Positions 50,238-58,652 of a DNA stretch of 64,000 bases are shown in pieces (position 1 is the first letter of the stretch; every line of letters starts with the position of its first letter). The DNA comes from Candidatus Hadersleviella danica. GTDB taxonomy: Bacteria; Chloroflexota; Anaerolineae; Promineifilales; Promineifilaceae. The notes beneath the pieces are model-generated. The model saw only the letters and a program-made list of their open reading frames with translations. It had not been told where the DNA came from and ran no database searches. A program made the position numbers and the translations under genes. Location: the NCBI GenBank assembly GCA_016711405.1, contig JADJSZ010000110.1, positions 51,349 to 115,348 of the forward strand, read 5' to 3'.

Positions 50238-50810
50238 TTACTCTCTTTCTCCCTTACTCTCTTGCTCTCGCTTTTCTTCCTCTTCCTCCTGCTTGCGCAA
50301 TTCCTCTTCGCTCCAGAAATTTTCGGGCGCGGTTAGCCGGTCGGTGTAGAGAATGCCGTCGAGGTGGTCAATTTCGTGCTGGAAGATACGTGCATCCCAC
50401 CCTTTTAGGCTGAGGCTGAGTTTGCGCCCCATACGGTCTAGCGCTTCGACTTTAATGGCTTGATGGCGGGCCACTTCGCCCAAATAGCCGGGTATCGAAA
50501 GGCATCCTTCAATGCCCAGCACCATTTTGCGCGAGGCCCATGTGATTTGGGGGTTGATAACCGTGTAGAGTTTGCGGCTGTCGGGGATTTCTTCGCCGTC
50601 ATCGTCTACCTCGGCCGGGGTTTCGATGACCACCAGTCGCAGGGGTTGCGCCACTTGAGGCGCGGCCAAACCAACCCCGTGGGCATGGCGCATGGTGGCT
50701 ATCATCTGGTCAATGAGTTGTTGCAACTGTGGCTCTTTGACGCGCTCCACAGGGTTGGCCTTGTGTCGCAGAGCGGGGTTTGCAGGGGTGATTATCTCGA
50801 GAAGGGTCAT
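50238..50810 (-). CDS. def: Peptide deformylase
   Basis: Def removes the formyl group from the initiator methionine of new proteins in the cytoplasm. All three family motifs are present: GVGLAAPQ near residue 45, EGCLSIPG near 100 (with the metal-binding cysteine) and QHEIDHLDG near 145 (with two metal histidines and the catalytic glutamate). A charged tail rich in E and K after residue 168 is extra to the core fold. Its 190 residues are normal. The gene heads the def-gatC-gatA group on the minus strand. GACTGACT-type words precede its start and GGATTGCGG words follow its stop. Confidence 0.95.
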   Translation of the reverse strand: MTLLEIITPANPALRHKANPVERVKEPQLQQLIDQMIATMRHAHGVGLAAPQVAQPLRLVVIETPAEVDDDGEEIPDSRKLYTVINPQITWASRKMVLGIEGCLSIPGYLGEVARHQAIKVEALDRMGRKLSLSLKGWDARIFQHEIDHLDGILYTDRLTAPENFWSEEELRKQEEEEEKREQESKGERE

Positions 50811-50907
50811 GGATTAGTCTGTCAGTCTTTCAGTCGGTCAGTCAGTCAGTCTTTCAGCAGTTAGCCTTTCATTCCGCAATCCCCATTCCGCATTCCGCAA
50901 TCCCTTC

Positions 50908-52851
50908 TCACTCTCCTTCGCCCTCTTCAAGCAGGGGTTGGTAGGTGGGGATGCGGTGTTGGGTGAAGGCTTTGTTGTAGGAATCCATCACGGCCGCGTA
51001 TTCCTTGCGCCGTTCGGCCTGTTCTTGCTTTTGCAACTCTTCCTTTAGCTTGTCGCGCCGCTTAAACAAGTCGCGCTGAATCGCTTGGGGGTCGTACACC
51101 TGCTCAAAAACAATGCTGGAGCCAGTGCCGGCCGTTTCGACATAGATTTTGCCGTAGTTGAATAGGGAGGCAATGATACCCAATTTTTCGGTGCGGACAT
51201 TCTCCACTTTGCTTAATTCAGCTTGTTTACGGCTTTCATACAGCCCAAATGGGGCGCGGTCTATGTCTATCACATATTTATCGGTCAGTTGGTAGGTGTC
51301 GTTGTGCCAATCTTCTACTTGCCAGATAAAGTAGCCCAAATCGAGCAAAACCAAGAGACTGAGAATGACACGGCCGAGCGTGTTGCTGAACGAAATGCCC
51401 GCAAAATAGTGCAAAAAGTACCAACTGACGAGAATGAGCAAGGCGATGGCGGTGGGGGCAAAAAGCGCCACCACCAGCGTAATGCGGTGTTTGTGGTAGG
51501 TCACCACCCCATTTTTTTCGGAGCGGTGGGAATAGCTGTTGAGAAAATCGCGCACAGGTTCCCACGTTTTTTGGAACTGGGTTTTGGGTTTTAGGGGTGG
51601 CGAACTGGCTTTGGTGTAGGCGGCGGGGATGCCAAAATGGGTTTCGACCACTTTGCGCATATCCCGCGAGAGCCGCGCTTTGCTGAGGTTTTGGGTGCGT
51701 TCGCGCAGTTGGTTTAGGGTTAGTTGCACCTTTTCAGGGGTGGGGATGTAATCAAAAATGATGACTTGGGCTTGCGCGGCCGTGGTAATCCGCGCCTTGC
51801 CCACCTGAAAGAGGCGGGCAAAAATGTTGGGCACTTCCACTTCCACGCTTTGCACCCGCTCCACAGGGAGCTTTTCTAAATGGCTGTTAAAACGGCGCAA
51901 ATCGTATTCGTAATGGATGATTTGCCTGTCGGTGATGAGAAAATAGTCGTTAGCCCAATCGATGTAATTGAAAATGAGGTAGGCGAGGGGGGGAAGCACG
52001 GCCGCAACCCACATGACCACCCCCCACCAACCCAACGCTTGCATCCCCCACCCCCCCGCCACGTAATAGGCCAGCGCAGGCAAGGCGATGAGGAGCAGAA
52101 CGGGGAAAAAGAGGCGCGGGATGAGAAGCCACGGCGAGCGGCGGGTCTGGAACTTGATGGTCTCTTCGGGTTGAAGCTGGAATTTGGCGTGGAGCCGTGC
52201 CAGTTCCCTATCAAAACTGGCACTGCTTTGCCCCTCGGCCGGGGTCATGCCCCGCCGACGGCCGAACAACCCCCCCAGCCGAACCCGCCAATTCCACTCA
52301 GGGTTGAGATACTCTTGCAAGCGGCTCTTGCGCACCAACTGTTGCGCCTCGGGCGAGAGAATGGGGAACATGACCCGAATGAGGGCGTTGTTTTGTTTGA
52401 TGAGGTCTATCAACTTGTCGCGCAAGATGATAATGACGCGGCCGTCGGTGCGCGCCTTGAGGTAATGGGGATAAACCTGCGGCTCAAACAGGGTCACATC
52501 ATCGAAAAAGGCGTTGGGGAGGTGGATGACGCGGCGCACAAAAATGTGGGATTTCGTCTCCTCTTGTGCTTCGACTCGCCCTGTGCGCAAGATAAAAAAT
52601 TGGTCGGCATATTCCCCTTGGTAGGCCAAAACTGCCCCTTTCTTAAACTCAAACTCCTCCGCAATTTTATCCAGCCCAAGGAACTCCTTGAACTCGTAGT
52701 GCACCAGCAAGCGGTGAACTTCGGCATTTGCCTCGGCCGAATGGGGAACCCAACCCGCTGGCATGTGTGGTTCAATCAGCCCCCGAAAAAGCGGGTGCTG
52801 GGCCAGATAAATGATTTTAGAAGGAAGCTGTGGGGTTTCGTTACTGCTCAT
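50908..52851 (-). CDS. cNMP-binding-domain protein with two membrane/PH-like modules (copy 2)
   Basis: A 647-residue membrane protein. Residues 60-185 form a cyclic-nucleotide-binding-like domain (FKKGAVLAYQGEYADQFFILRTGRVE). Two modules of paired transmembrane helices with a YdbS-type bacterial PH domain follow. The first has helices at about 240-300 and YFLITDRQIIHYEYDLRRF; the second has helices at 455-510 and YQLTDKYVIDIDRAPFG, with LSKVENVRTEKLGIIASLFNYG. A charged C-terminal coiled coil (RRDKLKEELQKQEQAERRKE) ends the protein. Ligand and effector are unknown. It follows a close paralogue with 75 bases between them, so the two probably derive from a tandem duplication and may form a complex. 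Confidence 0.78.
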   Translation of the reverse strand: MSSNETPQLPSKIIYLAQHPLFRGLIEPHMPAGWVPHSAEANAEVHRLLVHYEFKEFLGLDKIAEEFEFKKGAVLAYQGEYADQFFILRTGRVEAQEETKSHIFVRRVIHLPNAFFDDVTLFEPQVYPHYLKARTDGRVIIILRDKLIDLIKQNNALIRVMFPILSPEAQQLVRKSRLQEYLNPEWNWRVRLGGLFGRRRGMTPAEGQSSASFDRELARLHAKFQLQPEETIKFQTRRSPWLLIPRLFFPVLLLIALPALAYYVAGGWGMQALGWWGVVMWVAAVLPPLAYLIFNYIDWANDYFLITDRQIIHYEYDLRRFNSHLEKLPVERVQSVEVEVPNIFARLFQVGKARITTAAQAQVIIFDYIPTPEKVQLTLNQLRERTQNLSKARLSRDMRKVVETHFGIPAAYTKASSPPLKPKTQFQKTWEPVRDFLNSYSHRSEKNGVVTYHKHRITLVVALFAPTAIALLILVSWYFLHYFAGISFSNTLGRVILSLLVLLDLGYFIWQVEDWHNDTYQLTDKYVIDIDRAPFGLYESRKQAELSKVENVRTEKLGIIASLFNYGKIYVETAGTGSSIVFEQVYDPQAIQRDLFKRRDKLKEELQKQEQAERRKEYAAVMDSYNKAFTQHRIPTYQPLLEEGEGE

Positions 52852-52926
52852 GGCGATTATTCGTCATTGGTCACTTGTCATTGGTCATTGGCTCGTCCTA
52901 CCAGAACCCAATTACTCATTACTCAT

Positions 52927-54834
52927 TCACAACACCAACGGCCGTTCATCCTCTTCCTCCTCCTCTTCCATATCATCAATGGCTGGGAGGGGTTGGTGGG
53001 CGGGAATGCGCCCTTGCTGAACGCTTTGATGGTACAAATCAATCATCAGCGCATAATCGCGCCGCTTGAGTTCCTCTTCTTGCCGTGCCAAACGGGTGCG
53101 CAACGCATCGCGGCGGGTAAAAATATCATTCTGAACTTTATCGGGTTGGCGCACATTCTCAAAAATGAGGTTGCTATCGGCCCCGGCCGTTTCGATATGG
53201 ACATGGCCAAAGCCAAACATTTTGGGCAAGATGCCATTTTGTTCGGCGCGGACATTTTCAATTTTGCTTAGTTCGGCCTGTTTTCGGCTTTCGTTTAGGC
53301 CAAGGGGAAGCCTGTCAATGTCAAAGATGTATTGGTCGGTAATCATGAAGGTGTCGTTGCGCCAATCTTCAATCATCCACAGCACCCATAACACATCGAA
53401 CAAGGCCAAAATGAGCAAGGTTCCCCACACAATGGGCAAGCTGATAAGGTCGGGGGTGAAATAAACAACGGCCACATCAATGAGCAGAAGGATGAGACCT
53501 GTGAGGAGGGGCCAGAGCAACGGCCGCACCAAAGCGATGGGATGGCGGTGGTAGATAATCGTCCCGCCGCGCTCCACACGGCCGAATGTTTCCCGAAACC
53601 ATTGGCTTATCGAAGAGCCGCGCCGCGCCGCAAGGCCACCCGTGGGCAAATCCACCACCGGCGTAACACTGTTCGGCACTTGGAATTGGCTTTCGACCAT
53701 GCGGCGCAAGGAAGCGCGGTGCTGGCTCTGGCCAATGGTGCGCTTGAGTTCGGTGATGCGCTTGATGGCCGTTTCGACCTCTTGGGGGCGGTCTATAAAA
53801 TCGAAGTAGAGGACATGGCTTTGGGCGGCCGTGGTAATGGCGGCCGTGCCAATGTCGAGCCATGAGGCAATCAGCCCGTTTTTTTCGGTGCTGACACTTT
53901 GCACATTGTCTATATCCACCTTTTCGATTTGGCTCTTAAAGCGCAAAACGTTGTTTTCGTAGCGAATGAGCCGTTTGTTGGTGACTAAGAAGTAGCAATT
54001 GAGCCAGTTGAGCCAGATGACGGCCAAGACCAGCAGAGGAATTAGCCCCAGCACGCCGCCTGTGACCAACATAACAGTGCCCGTAAAGCCCGATGTGCCC
54101 AGCAACAAGGGGGGAATGACCAATAAAAAGAGAGCCGCCGCGCCAGCCACGGCCGCTTGGAACCCTAAAATCTTCTTGCTCCGCCGATTGTCCCAGTAAA
54201 CCACCTCTTCGGGCATGAGTTGGAACTTGGCGTAGCGGCGCACGCGGCGCGAGTCGGGGGTGAAGCTCTCGAATTGTTCTTCGGCCGTCTCCTCTTGCCC
54301 ATCTTGCCGCTGGGCGGCCATGGCGGCCGATTGTTCGGCCGTTGGCCCCACCCGCCGCCGCACTCCCGCCTGTAAATACGCCTGAAAACGGCTATGGACG
54401 ATGGCATCCTGTGCCAACCGCGATAGGGCGGGATACATGCTGTTCAGGGCGCTGGGGTGGGCGTTGATAAACCCCAAAAAGGCGGCGCTGGAGATGAGAA
54501 TGAGCCGCCCCGGCCGTCGGGCCCGGACGGTGGCACGATGCACATCTTGCTCAAAAAGCCAGCGGTCGTCGAACCAATCGCCTGCTGAAAAAGTAGCTTG
54601 TTTGGTGTACTGGCGTTGGGCATCCACTGTAAACGATTCGAGTTGCCCCGCCCGCACCAGATAAAGCTGGGTAGCGACATCGCCTTGGTGGGCAATAATT
54701 GCCCCACGGGGGAATTCATATTCGTTGGCTATTTTGTCGAGCGCGTCACGCGCAGGGATGGAAAGCCCTTGAAAGAGGGGCAAGCGCATCAAAAAATCAA
54801 TTTTCCGCTCACCAACTAATACGTTATCATCCAT
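52927..54834 (-). CDS. cNMP-binding-domain protein with two membrane/PH-like modules (copy 1)
   Basis: A 635-residue paralogue of the downstream protein. A cyclic-nucleotide-binding-like domain (PRGAIIAHQGDVATQLYLVRAGQLE, residues about 35-150) is followed by two helix-pair plus PH-like modules: CYFLVTNKRLIRYENNVLRF with VDIDNVQSVSTEKNGL, then FMITDQYIFDIDRLPLG with LSKIENVRAEQNGILPKMFG. The C-terminus is a coiled coil and an acidic EEEEEEDERP tail. I prefer the ATG at 54834 (MDDNVLVGE); another ATG lies six codons upstream. Conserved phosphate-cassette residues of true cAMP sensors are not obvious, so ligand binding is uncertain. It precedes its paralogue on the same strand. Confidence 0.78.
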   Translation of the reverse strand: MDDNVLVGERKIDFLMRLPLFQGLSIPARDALDKIANEYEFPRGAIIAHQGDVATQLYLVRAGQLESFTVDAQRQYTKQATFSAGDWFDDRWLFEQDVHRATVRARRPGRLILISSAAFLGFINAHPSALNSMYPALSRLAQDAIVHSRFQAYLQAGVRRRVGPTAEQSAAMAAQRQDGQEETAEEQFESFTPDSRRVRRYAKFQLMPEEVVYWDNRRSKKILGFQAAVAGAAALFLLVIPPLLLGTSGFTGTVMLVTGGVLGLIPLLVLAVIWLNWLNCYFLVTNKRLIRYENNVLRFKSQIEKVDIDNVQSVSTEKNGLIASWLDIGTAAITTAAQSHVLYFDFIDRPQEVETAIKRITELKRTIGQSQHRASLRRMVESQFQVPNSVTPVVDLPTGGLAARRGSSISQWFRETFGRVERGGTIIYHRHPIALVRPLLWPLLTGLILLLIDVAVVYFTPDLISLPIVWGTLLILALFDVLWVLWMIEDWRNDTFMITDQYIFDIDRLPLGLNESRKQAELSKIENVRAEQNGILPKMFGFGHVHIETAGADSNLIFENVRQPDKVQNDIFTRRDALRTRLARQEEELKRRDYALMIDLYHQSVQQGRIPAHQPLPAIDDMEEEEEEDERPLVL

Positions 54835-54975
54835 GCTGGTGCATTTTAGCATAGCTTTTGGTTAACATAAAGAGCAGAGTGCCCGAAAAAAGGTGGTTCT
54901 TTGATGTTTTGTATGGCTGTGGAAGGGCTGGGTACATAAGGGCGGAATGAATTCAATCTATGGCTTGGAGAAATC

Positions 54976-55755
54976 ATGGACAAACTCAACAAATCTATCG
55001 GTAGCGCGTGGAAAGTAATCCGTGTCATTTGGATAGGGGCAGGGTTGTCTTTTTTTCTTTGGATGGCTTATTCCTATCAAAGCCGTGGATTCCCAAAATC
55101 TGTCCTTCAAAGCGATTCATTGATTACTGTTTCAGAAAATGGTGAAAATATTAGTTTCATCCCAATCGAAAATAAACGAATAACAGGCTTTATTTTTTAC
55201 CCTGGCGGAATGGTTGACCCCAAAGCCTATGCGCCGATGGCGCGTCGCTTAGCAGAAAATGGCTTTGCAGTTTACATCGTCAAGTTACCGCTTGGGTCTG
55301 CACCACTGTCAGGACAAGAAACAGATGTCATGGATTACACTCGTCAATTAATGGATACAAATCAGTCTATTCAAAGATGGGTTCTTGGCGGCCATTCACG
55401 TGGTGCCGCAATCGCATCTCGCTTTGCTTTCTACAGTAATGACTTATTTTCAGGACTTATATTAATAGGAACATCACATCCAAAAGATAGCCAATTTGAT
55501 TTATCCAACAGTGGTCTACGAGCCATGAAGATATATGCAACTCGTGATGGCTTAGCAAGTGAATCAGAAGTTGAGGGAACAAGTGAGCTTTTACCCAATG
55601 GCACTATTTTGGTTAAGATAGATGGGGGTAATCACTCCCAATTTGGTTACTTTGGCACGGCGCTTGGTGATGGTCGCGCCGAAATTAGCCGAGAGGAACA
55701 ACAAGAGATGACCATCTCCGCCATCCTATCCATGTTAAATGATGTTGATAAATAA
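54976..55755 (+). CDS. Membrane-anchored alpha/beta hydrolase
   Basis: A 259-residue protein with one N-terminal transmembrane helix (VIRVIWIGAGLSFFLWMAY, residues 14-32) and an extracytoplasmic alpha/beta-hydrolase domain. The nucleophile elbow is GGHSRGAA, the acidic residue is probably in ATRDG, and the histidine is in GGNHSQFG, the order expected for the dienelactone-hydrolase-like abhydrolase_5 group. The oxyanion-side strand FIFYPGGMVDPKAYAPMARRL fits. The substrate is unknown. The coding sequence is clearly more AT-rich than the surrounding genes, lacks the abundant CGGCCG words, and stands opposite in direction to its upstream neighbour, so recent transfer is likely. Confidence 0.82.
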   Translation: MDKLNKSIGSAWKVIRVIWIGAGLSFFLWMAYSYQSRGFPKSVLQSDSLITVSENGENISFIPIENKRITGFIFYPGGMVDPKAYAPMARRLAENGFAVYIVKLPLGSAPLSGQETDVMDYTRQLMDTNQSIQRWVLGGHSRGAAIASRFAFYSNDLFSGLILIGTSHPKDSQFDLSNSGLRAMKIYATRDGLASESEVEGTSELLPNGTILVKIDGGNHSQFGYFGTALGDGRAEISREEQQEMTISAILSMLNDVDK

Positions 55756-55935
55756 AAGAGTTCCAGCAGATAAGACTACCCATAGGCGTCCAACATCTAC
55801 GGGCGCGCCCGGGCTCAAATTGGCGGCCAGTTATATCTCCGGCCCTTCAATCGCCTCTCGCGGAAAGACAAATCTAACTGTTGCCTCTACACACCCAAGA
55901 GACAGGTGACTTTGCCAAAGACGACGAAGAATTGG

Positions 55936-55955
55936 ACAACCCCCCGGGGGGTTGT
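55936..55955. repeat. Perfect 20-bp C/G palindrome in an empty gap
   Basis: ACAAC-CCCCC-GGGGG-GTTGT is fully self-complementary. It lies in the 331-base gap (55756-56086) between the hydrolase and a small hypothetical gene. The gap contains no convincing gene; an opposite-strand frame spans it but has no support. Confidence 0.7.
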
Positions 55956-56086
55956 TTGACCCTTTGATTTTGAACGGGGAAACTACTGCCGCCAGTGTGG
56001 AAGTGTCTGAACTGCCTACGTGAACAAGGCTACCCTGACCGCACAAATGGAATGCCCCAACCTTTTGTTCTAACGGCAAAGACCGT

Positions 56087-56320
56087 ATGACCATTATGCT
56101 TCACAAAAAAGACAGGGTTGGTCTTATTCTTCATGCGGGTGCAAAACCAAAAGAAGATAAAAATGCACCGCACTTATACACCGATGATACCGAATTGCTG
56201 GAGTGGAACTCGAATATCCGTACCACCATTTCTTTTTCTGACCTTCCCGATTTTTTGTCCAAAAGAGATAGGTTTAGAAAAGCTGTCAAACGCTGGATTG
56301 AAGAGACAAAAGCTTTCTAA
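56087..56320 (+). CDS. Small hypothetical protein
   Basis: I do not recognise a family. A 77-residue product starts at the ATG at 56087 or one at 56096; no strong ribosome site is visible. Residues 8-20 (DRVGLILHAGAKP) form a hydrophobic strand, followed by a polar region and a basic C-terminal helix (SKRDRFRKAVKRWIEETKAF). Base composition matches the low-GC patch shared with the hydrolase. It could be a remnant of a larger transferred gene rather than a functional unit; the flanking 55756-56086 gap shows no start for such a gene. Confidence 0.4.
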   Translation: MTIMLHKKDRVGLILHAGAKPKEDKNAPHLYTDDTELLEWNSNIRTTISFSDLPDFLSKRDRFRKAVKRWIEETKAF

Positions 56321-56425
56321 TTCCCCAAAATGGGATGGTTCACGGCCTCGAAAGAGTCCCTTTACAAATTTTGACTGGGTACGAGGGACTTAGGATGCTT
56401 GTGACCTCCAGTCCCTTGTCCTCTC

Positions 56426-56460
56426 ACGGCCGCTCCCTTCCCAAGCGGCCGTTTTCTTTT
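56426..56460 (+). terminator. Rho-independent terminator
   Basis: Arms ACGGCCGCT and AGCGGCCGT with a 9-base loop are followed by TTTTCTTTT. The stem consists largely of the genome's over-represented CGGCCG word. It would end transcription from the hydrolase/small-gene pair. Confidence 0.85.
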
Positions 56461-56540
56461 GTCACCCACTGTTAGCCATCTGTCAGACCATACGGTAGCC
56501 AATGGGGAAAGAGTTGGCTTACAATGAAGACGTTGTGCGT

Positions 56541-56577
56541 TTAGACCGCGCTCGTTTGGGAAATGAGCGCGGTCTAA
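56541..56577. repeat. Perfect 13-bp inverted repeat
   Basis: TTAGACCGCGCTC (56541-56553) and its exact complement (56565-56577) enclose an 11-base loop. No T-run follows. It lies about 170 bases before the E1 gene in a 429-base gap that otherwise holds a terminator and CACTAACC-type words; a transcript hairpin or regulator site upstream of the ubiquitin-like operon is possible. Confidence 0.6.
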
Positions 56578-56654
56578 CCATTCTCTCGGCCGTAAACAAA
56601 CCATCAGCAATACAACTTTTGCCAAAACCCATGCGTAATAGGGCGAGAACGTTC

Positions 56655-56740
56655 AGTAAATAGTGATTAGTGAGTAGTGGCTAGTTAGCATTACAATTCA
56701 CTAACCACTCGTCACTAACCACTAACCACTTTCTCCCCAT
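56655..56740. repeat. AGTGATTAGTG/CACTAACC word inverted repeat
   Basis: AGTGATTAGTGAGTAGTGG is mirrored by CACTAACCACTCGTCAC and two further CACTAACC words, ending a few bases before the E1 start codon. Confidence 0.65.
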
Positions 56741-56749
56741 GAGGCATCT

Positions 56750-57920
56750 ATGACCGAAGAACTCCTAGTCATCACCGACCCCGATACCGACCGCTACCAC
56801 ACCTTCAGCTACATCAGTTGGTGGCGGCAGGAAGTGGTGCGCGAAGCGACCGCCTTGGTCATTGGCGCAGGCGCATTGGGCAACGAAGTCCTTAAAAATT
56901 TAGCCCTGATGGGTTTCGGCAAGCTAATCATCGCCGATTTCGACACCATTGAAGACAGCAACCTTAGCCGCTCCGTGCTGTTCCGCACCAGCGACAGGGG
57001 GCGGCGCAAAGTAGATGCCGCGGCCGAGGGGGTTCGCGCCCTCAACCCCGACGTGCAAACCCTCACATGGCACGGCGACATCAACTACGAAATGGGCTTA
57101 GGCGTGTTTCGACATGTGGATGTAATTATTGGCTGTTTGGATAACCGCGAAGCGGCTTTCCATTGACCGCTTTGCCCAAATGGTCGGACGGCCGTGGGTA
57201 GACGGCGCCATTCAGGAGTTGATGGGCATTGTGCGCGTCTTCTGGCCCGCCAAAGGGGGTGCCAGCTACGAATGCACCCTCAACGACCACGATTACCGAA
57301 TGATTAGCTTGCGCTACTCTTGCCCCTTGCTGGCGCGGGAGAACATTTTGCAAGGCAAAGTGCCCACCACCCCCACCAGTGCTTCCATTGTGGCCGCCTT
57401 CCAAACGCAAGAGGCGCTCAAAATTATCCACAACATGGAACTCGAGCCGGGCAAAGCTCTGCTGATTAACGGGTTGACCAACGATGTGTACAAAACAGAG
57501 TACCCCATCATCCCCGAACGCATCCAAAGTGCGCTGGAGCCAGTTATCGAGTTGCCGCAGGTGAACAGCCAAACGACGCTCGGCGAACTGCTGGCCATTG
57601 CACGGGAACAGTTGGGGGATGCGGCCGTGCTAGAATTCAGCCACGAGCTGGTCATCAGCGTTATTGACACCACTACAGGCGCAGAAGAGTTTGTCTTTAA
57701 GCGCATGGCTCGCCTGAGCGAGAATGTCTTGCAAGGTACAGGTGGCCTTGAACGCGAACTCAACCTCACCTATCGCATCACGGGCGAGGAGGATTTCCTC
57801 GGCCGTACTTTAGCCGACATAGACCTGCCCCCGCTCAGCATTGTGCGTGCACGGGCAGGGGAAACGGCCGTCTACCTTGAAATGACAGGCGACAAAGAGA
57901 CCTTTTTTAATTTTAGATAG
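56750..57920 (+). CDS. E1-like ubiquitin-activating enzyme (ThiF/MoeB fold), one frameshift
   Basis: This protein probably adenylates the C-terminal glycine of the ubiquitin-like protein encoded next, then passes it on as a thioester. The Rossmann ATP-binding site is TALVIGAGALGNEVLKNLAL (residues 35-54), followed by IADFDTIEDSNLSRS and the lysine-containing GRRKVDAAAE. IIGCLDNREA crosses a frameshift near 57150, where one base is missing, and continues as RLSIDRFAQMVGRPWVDGAI. The candidate catalytic cysteine is in RYSCPLLARE; the CxxC zinc pairs of MoeB are reduced to a single ECT. A roughly 100-residue C-terminal domain (VLEFSHELVISVIDT onward) may be the E2-binding part. It is the first gene of the operon. 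Confidence 0.88.
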
Positions 57921-58080
57921 AGTGTAGAGATAGAGATAGAGAGGAAAAGTTGGTAGGCTTAACGACCGCATTTCCTCTATCTCTGTCTCCCATCTCTATC
58001 TCTTCTGTAACTTGCATTTTAGCCCTGCGTATAGCATCATGTGGCTAACCACTAAACACTAATCACTAACCACTAATCAC
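57918..58080. repeat. AGATAGAG inverted repeat plus CACTAATCACTAACC words
   Basis: GTAGAGATAGAGATAGAGAG is mirrored by CCTCTATCTCTGTCTCC, followed by four CACTAATCACTAACC-type words up to the Ubl ribosome site. The hairpin starts at the E1 stop codon. Confidence 0.65.
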
Positions 58081-58102
58081 TCATTCGGAGGTTTTCAACA
58101 TA

Positions 58103-58369
58103 ATGGCAAGCGTAAAAGTAATCATCTATGACCCCACTGGCTCGAAAAAGACCCCTGTGGAACTGCCCAACGACGTGCCCATGCGCCGTCTCATCCCCGC
58201 CTTGGTAACCAAAATGGGGTTGCCCACCAGCCAAGGGGCCAACCCCATCACCTATCGCCTCGACCACCGTACCTCGGGCAAACGGTTGAGCGAAGATGAT
58301 TCGTTATCCGATGCGGGCGTGCAAGAGGATGACATCCTCAGTTTGTTCCCCGAAGTTACAGCGGGCTAA
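58103..58369 (+). CDS. Ubiquitin-like protein (YukD/Ubl-type beta-grasp)
   Basis: An 88-residue beta-grasp protein, the likely modifier of the operon. It begins with the strand MASVKVIIYDPTGSKKTPVE, then a helix (MRRLIPALVTKMGLP), then YRLDHRTSGKRLSEDDSL, which matches the YukD/ubiquitin-like turn where an L-x-x-x-x-T/S segment precedes the last strand DDILSLFPEV. The chain ends TAG, with a single exposed C-terminal glycine and no trailing residues, so no processing would be needed before activation. GGAGG lies 11 bases before the ATG. It is flanked by E1 upstream and E2 downstream, which supports the role beyond the fold alone. Confidence 0.88.
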   Translation: MASVKVIIYDPTGSKKTPVELPNDVPMRRLIPALVTKMGLPTSQGANPITYRLDHRTSGKRLSEDDSLSDAGVQEDDILSLFPEVTAG

Positions 58370-58379
58370 TTAGCAAGTC

Positions 58380-58416
58380 AAACCTTCGAGGGGTTAAGAC
58401 CAGAAGGTTTAACCCC
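58380..58416 (+). promoter_or_regulatory. Interlocking hairpins after the Ubl gene (possible pseudoknot)
   Basis: AAACCTTC (58380-58387) pairs with GAAGGTTT (58403-58410), and GGGGTTAA (58390-58397) pairs with TTAACCCC (58409-58416). The pairs interleave and share two bases, so they form either an H-type pseudoknot or two alternative hairpins. The site is 11 bases after the Ubl stop and 12 bases before a 34-codon frame. An attenuation or translational control role is inference. Confidence 0.45.
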
Positions 58417-58428
58417 AGCGAGGCTAGG

Positions 58429-58533
58429 ATGAATGCATATATAGGAGGTGGTAGAAAACGGCCGTATCCTAAAAACAATGTCCATCTACCCGATGCGAAA
58501 GTGTTTGTCATTGTGCCGGACTTGCCGGGGTGA
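58429..58533 (+). CDS. Possible 34-residue peptide between Ubl and E2
   Basis: An ATG at 58429 opens a short frame ending in TGA at 58531-58533. The peptide has a glycine/arginine head (GGGRKRPYPKN) and a beta-strand-like tail (AKVFVIVPDLPG). It ends in Gly like the Ubl protein, whose tail (LSLFPEVTAG) has a similar hydrophobic-PE/PD-x-x-G shape. An alternative frame starting with GTG at 58448 overlaps it and shows no such pattern. No strong Shine-Dalgarno is present. It might be a small substrate, a second minimal modifier tail or noise; expression and conservation are unknown. Confidence 0.35.
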   Translation: MNAYIGGGRKRPYPKNNVHLPDAKVFVIVPDLPG

Positions 58534-58652
58534 GCTTGTCTCTAAAAGTAAAAGTCGCGGCGGCAGGCCAACCCCCCAACAACTTTTTACTTTTCACCTC
58601 TCACTTTTCACTTTTCACCTCTCACCTTTCACTCCCCCCACTCGGAGGAGCT

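Noticed and set aside
55831..56094. Opposite-strand open frame covering the C5G5 palindrome
   Set aside because: No start signal, low-complexity translation and no family resemblance.
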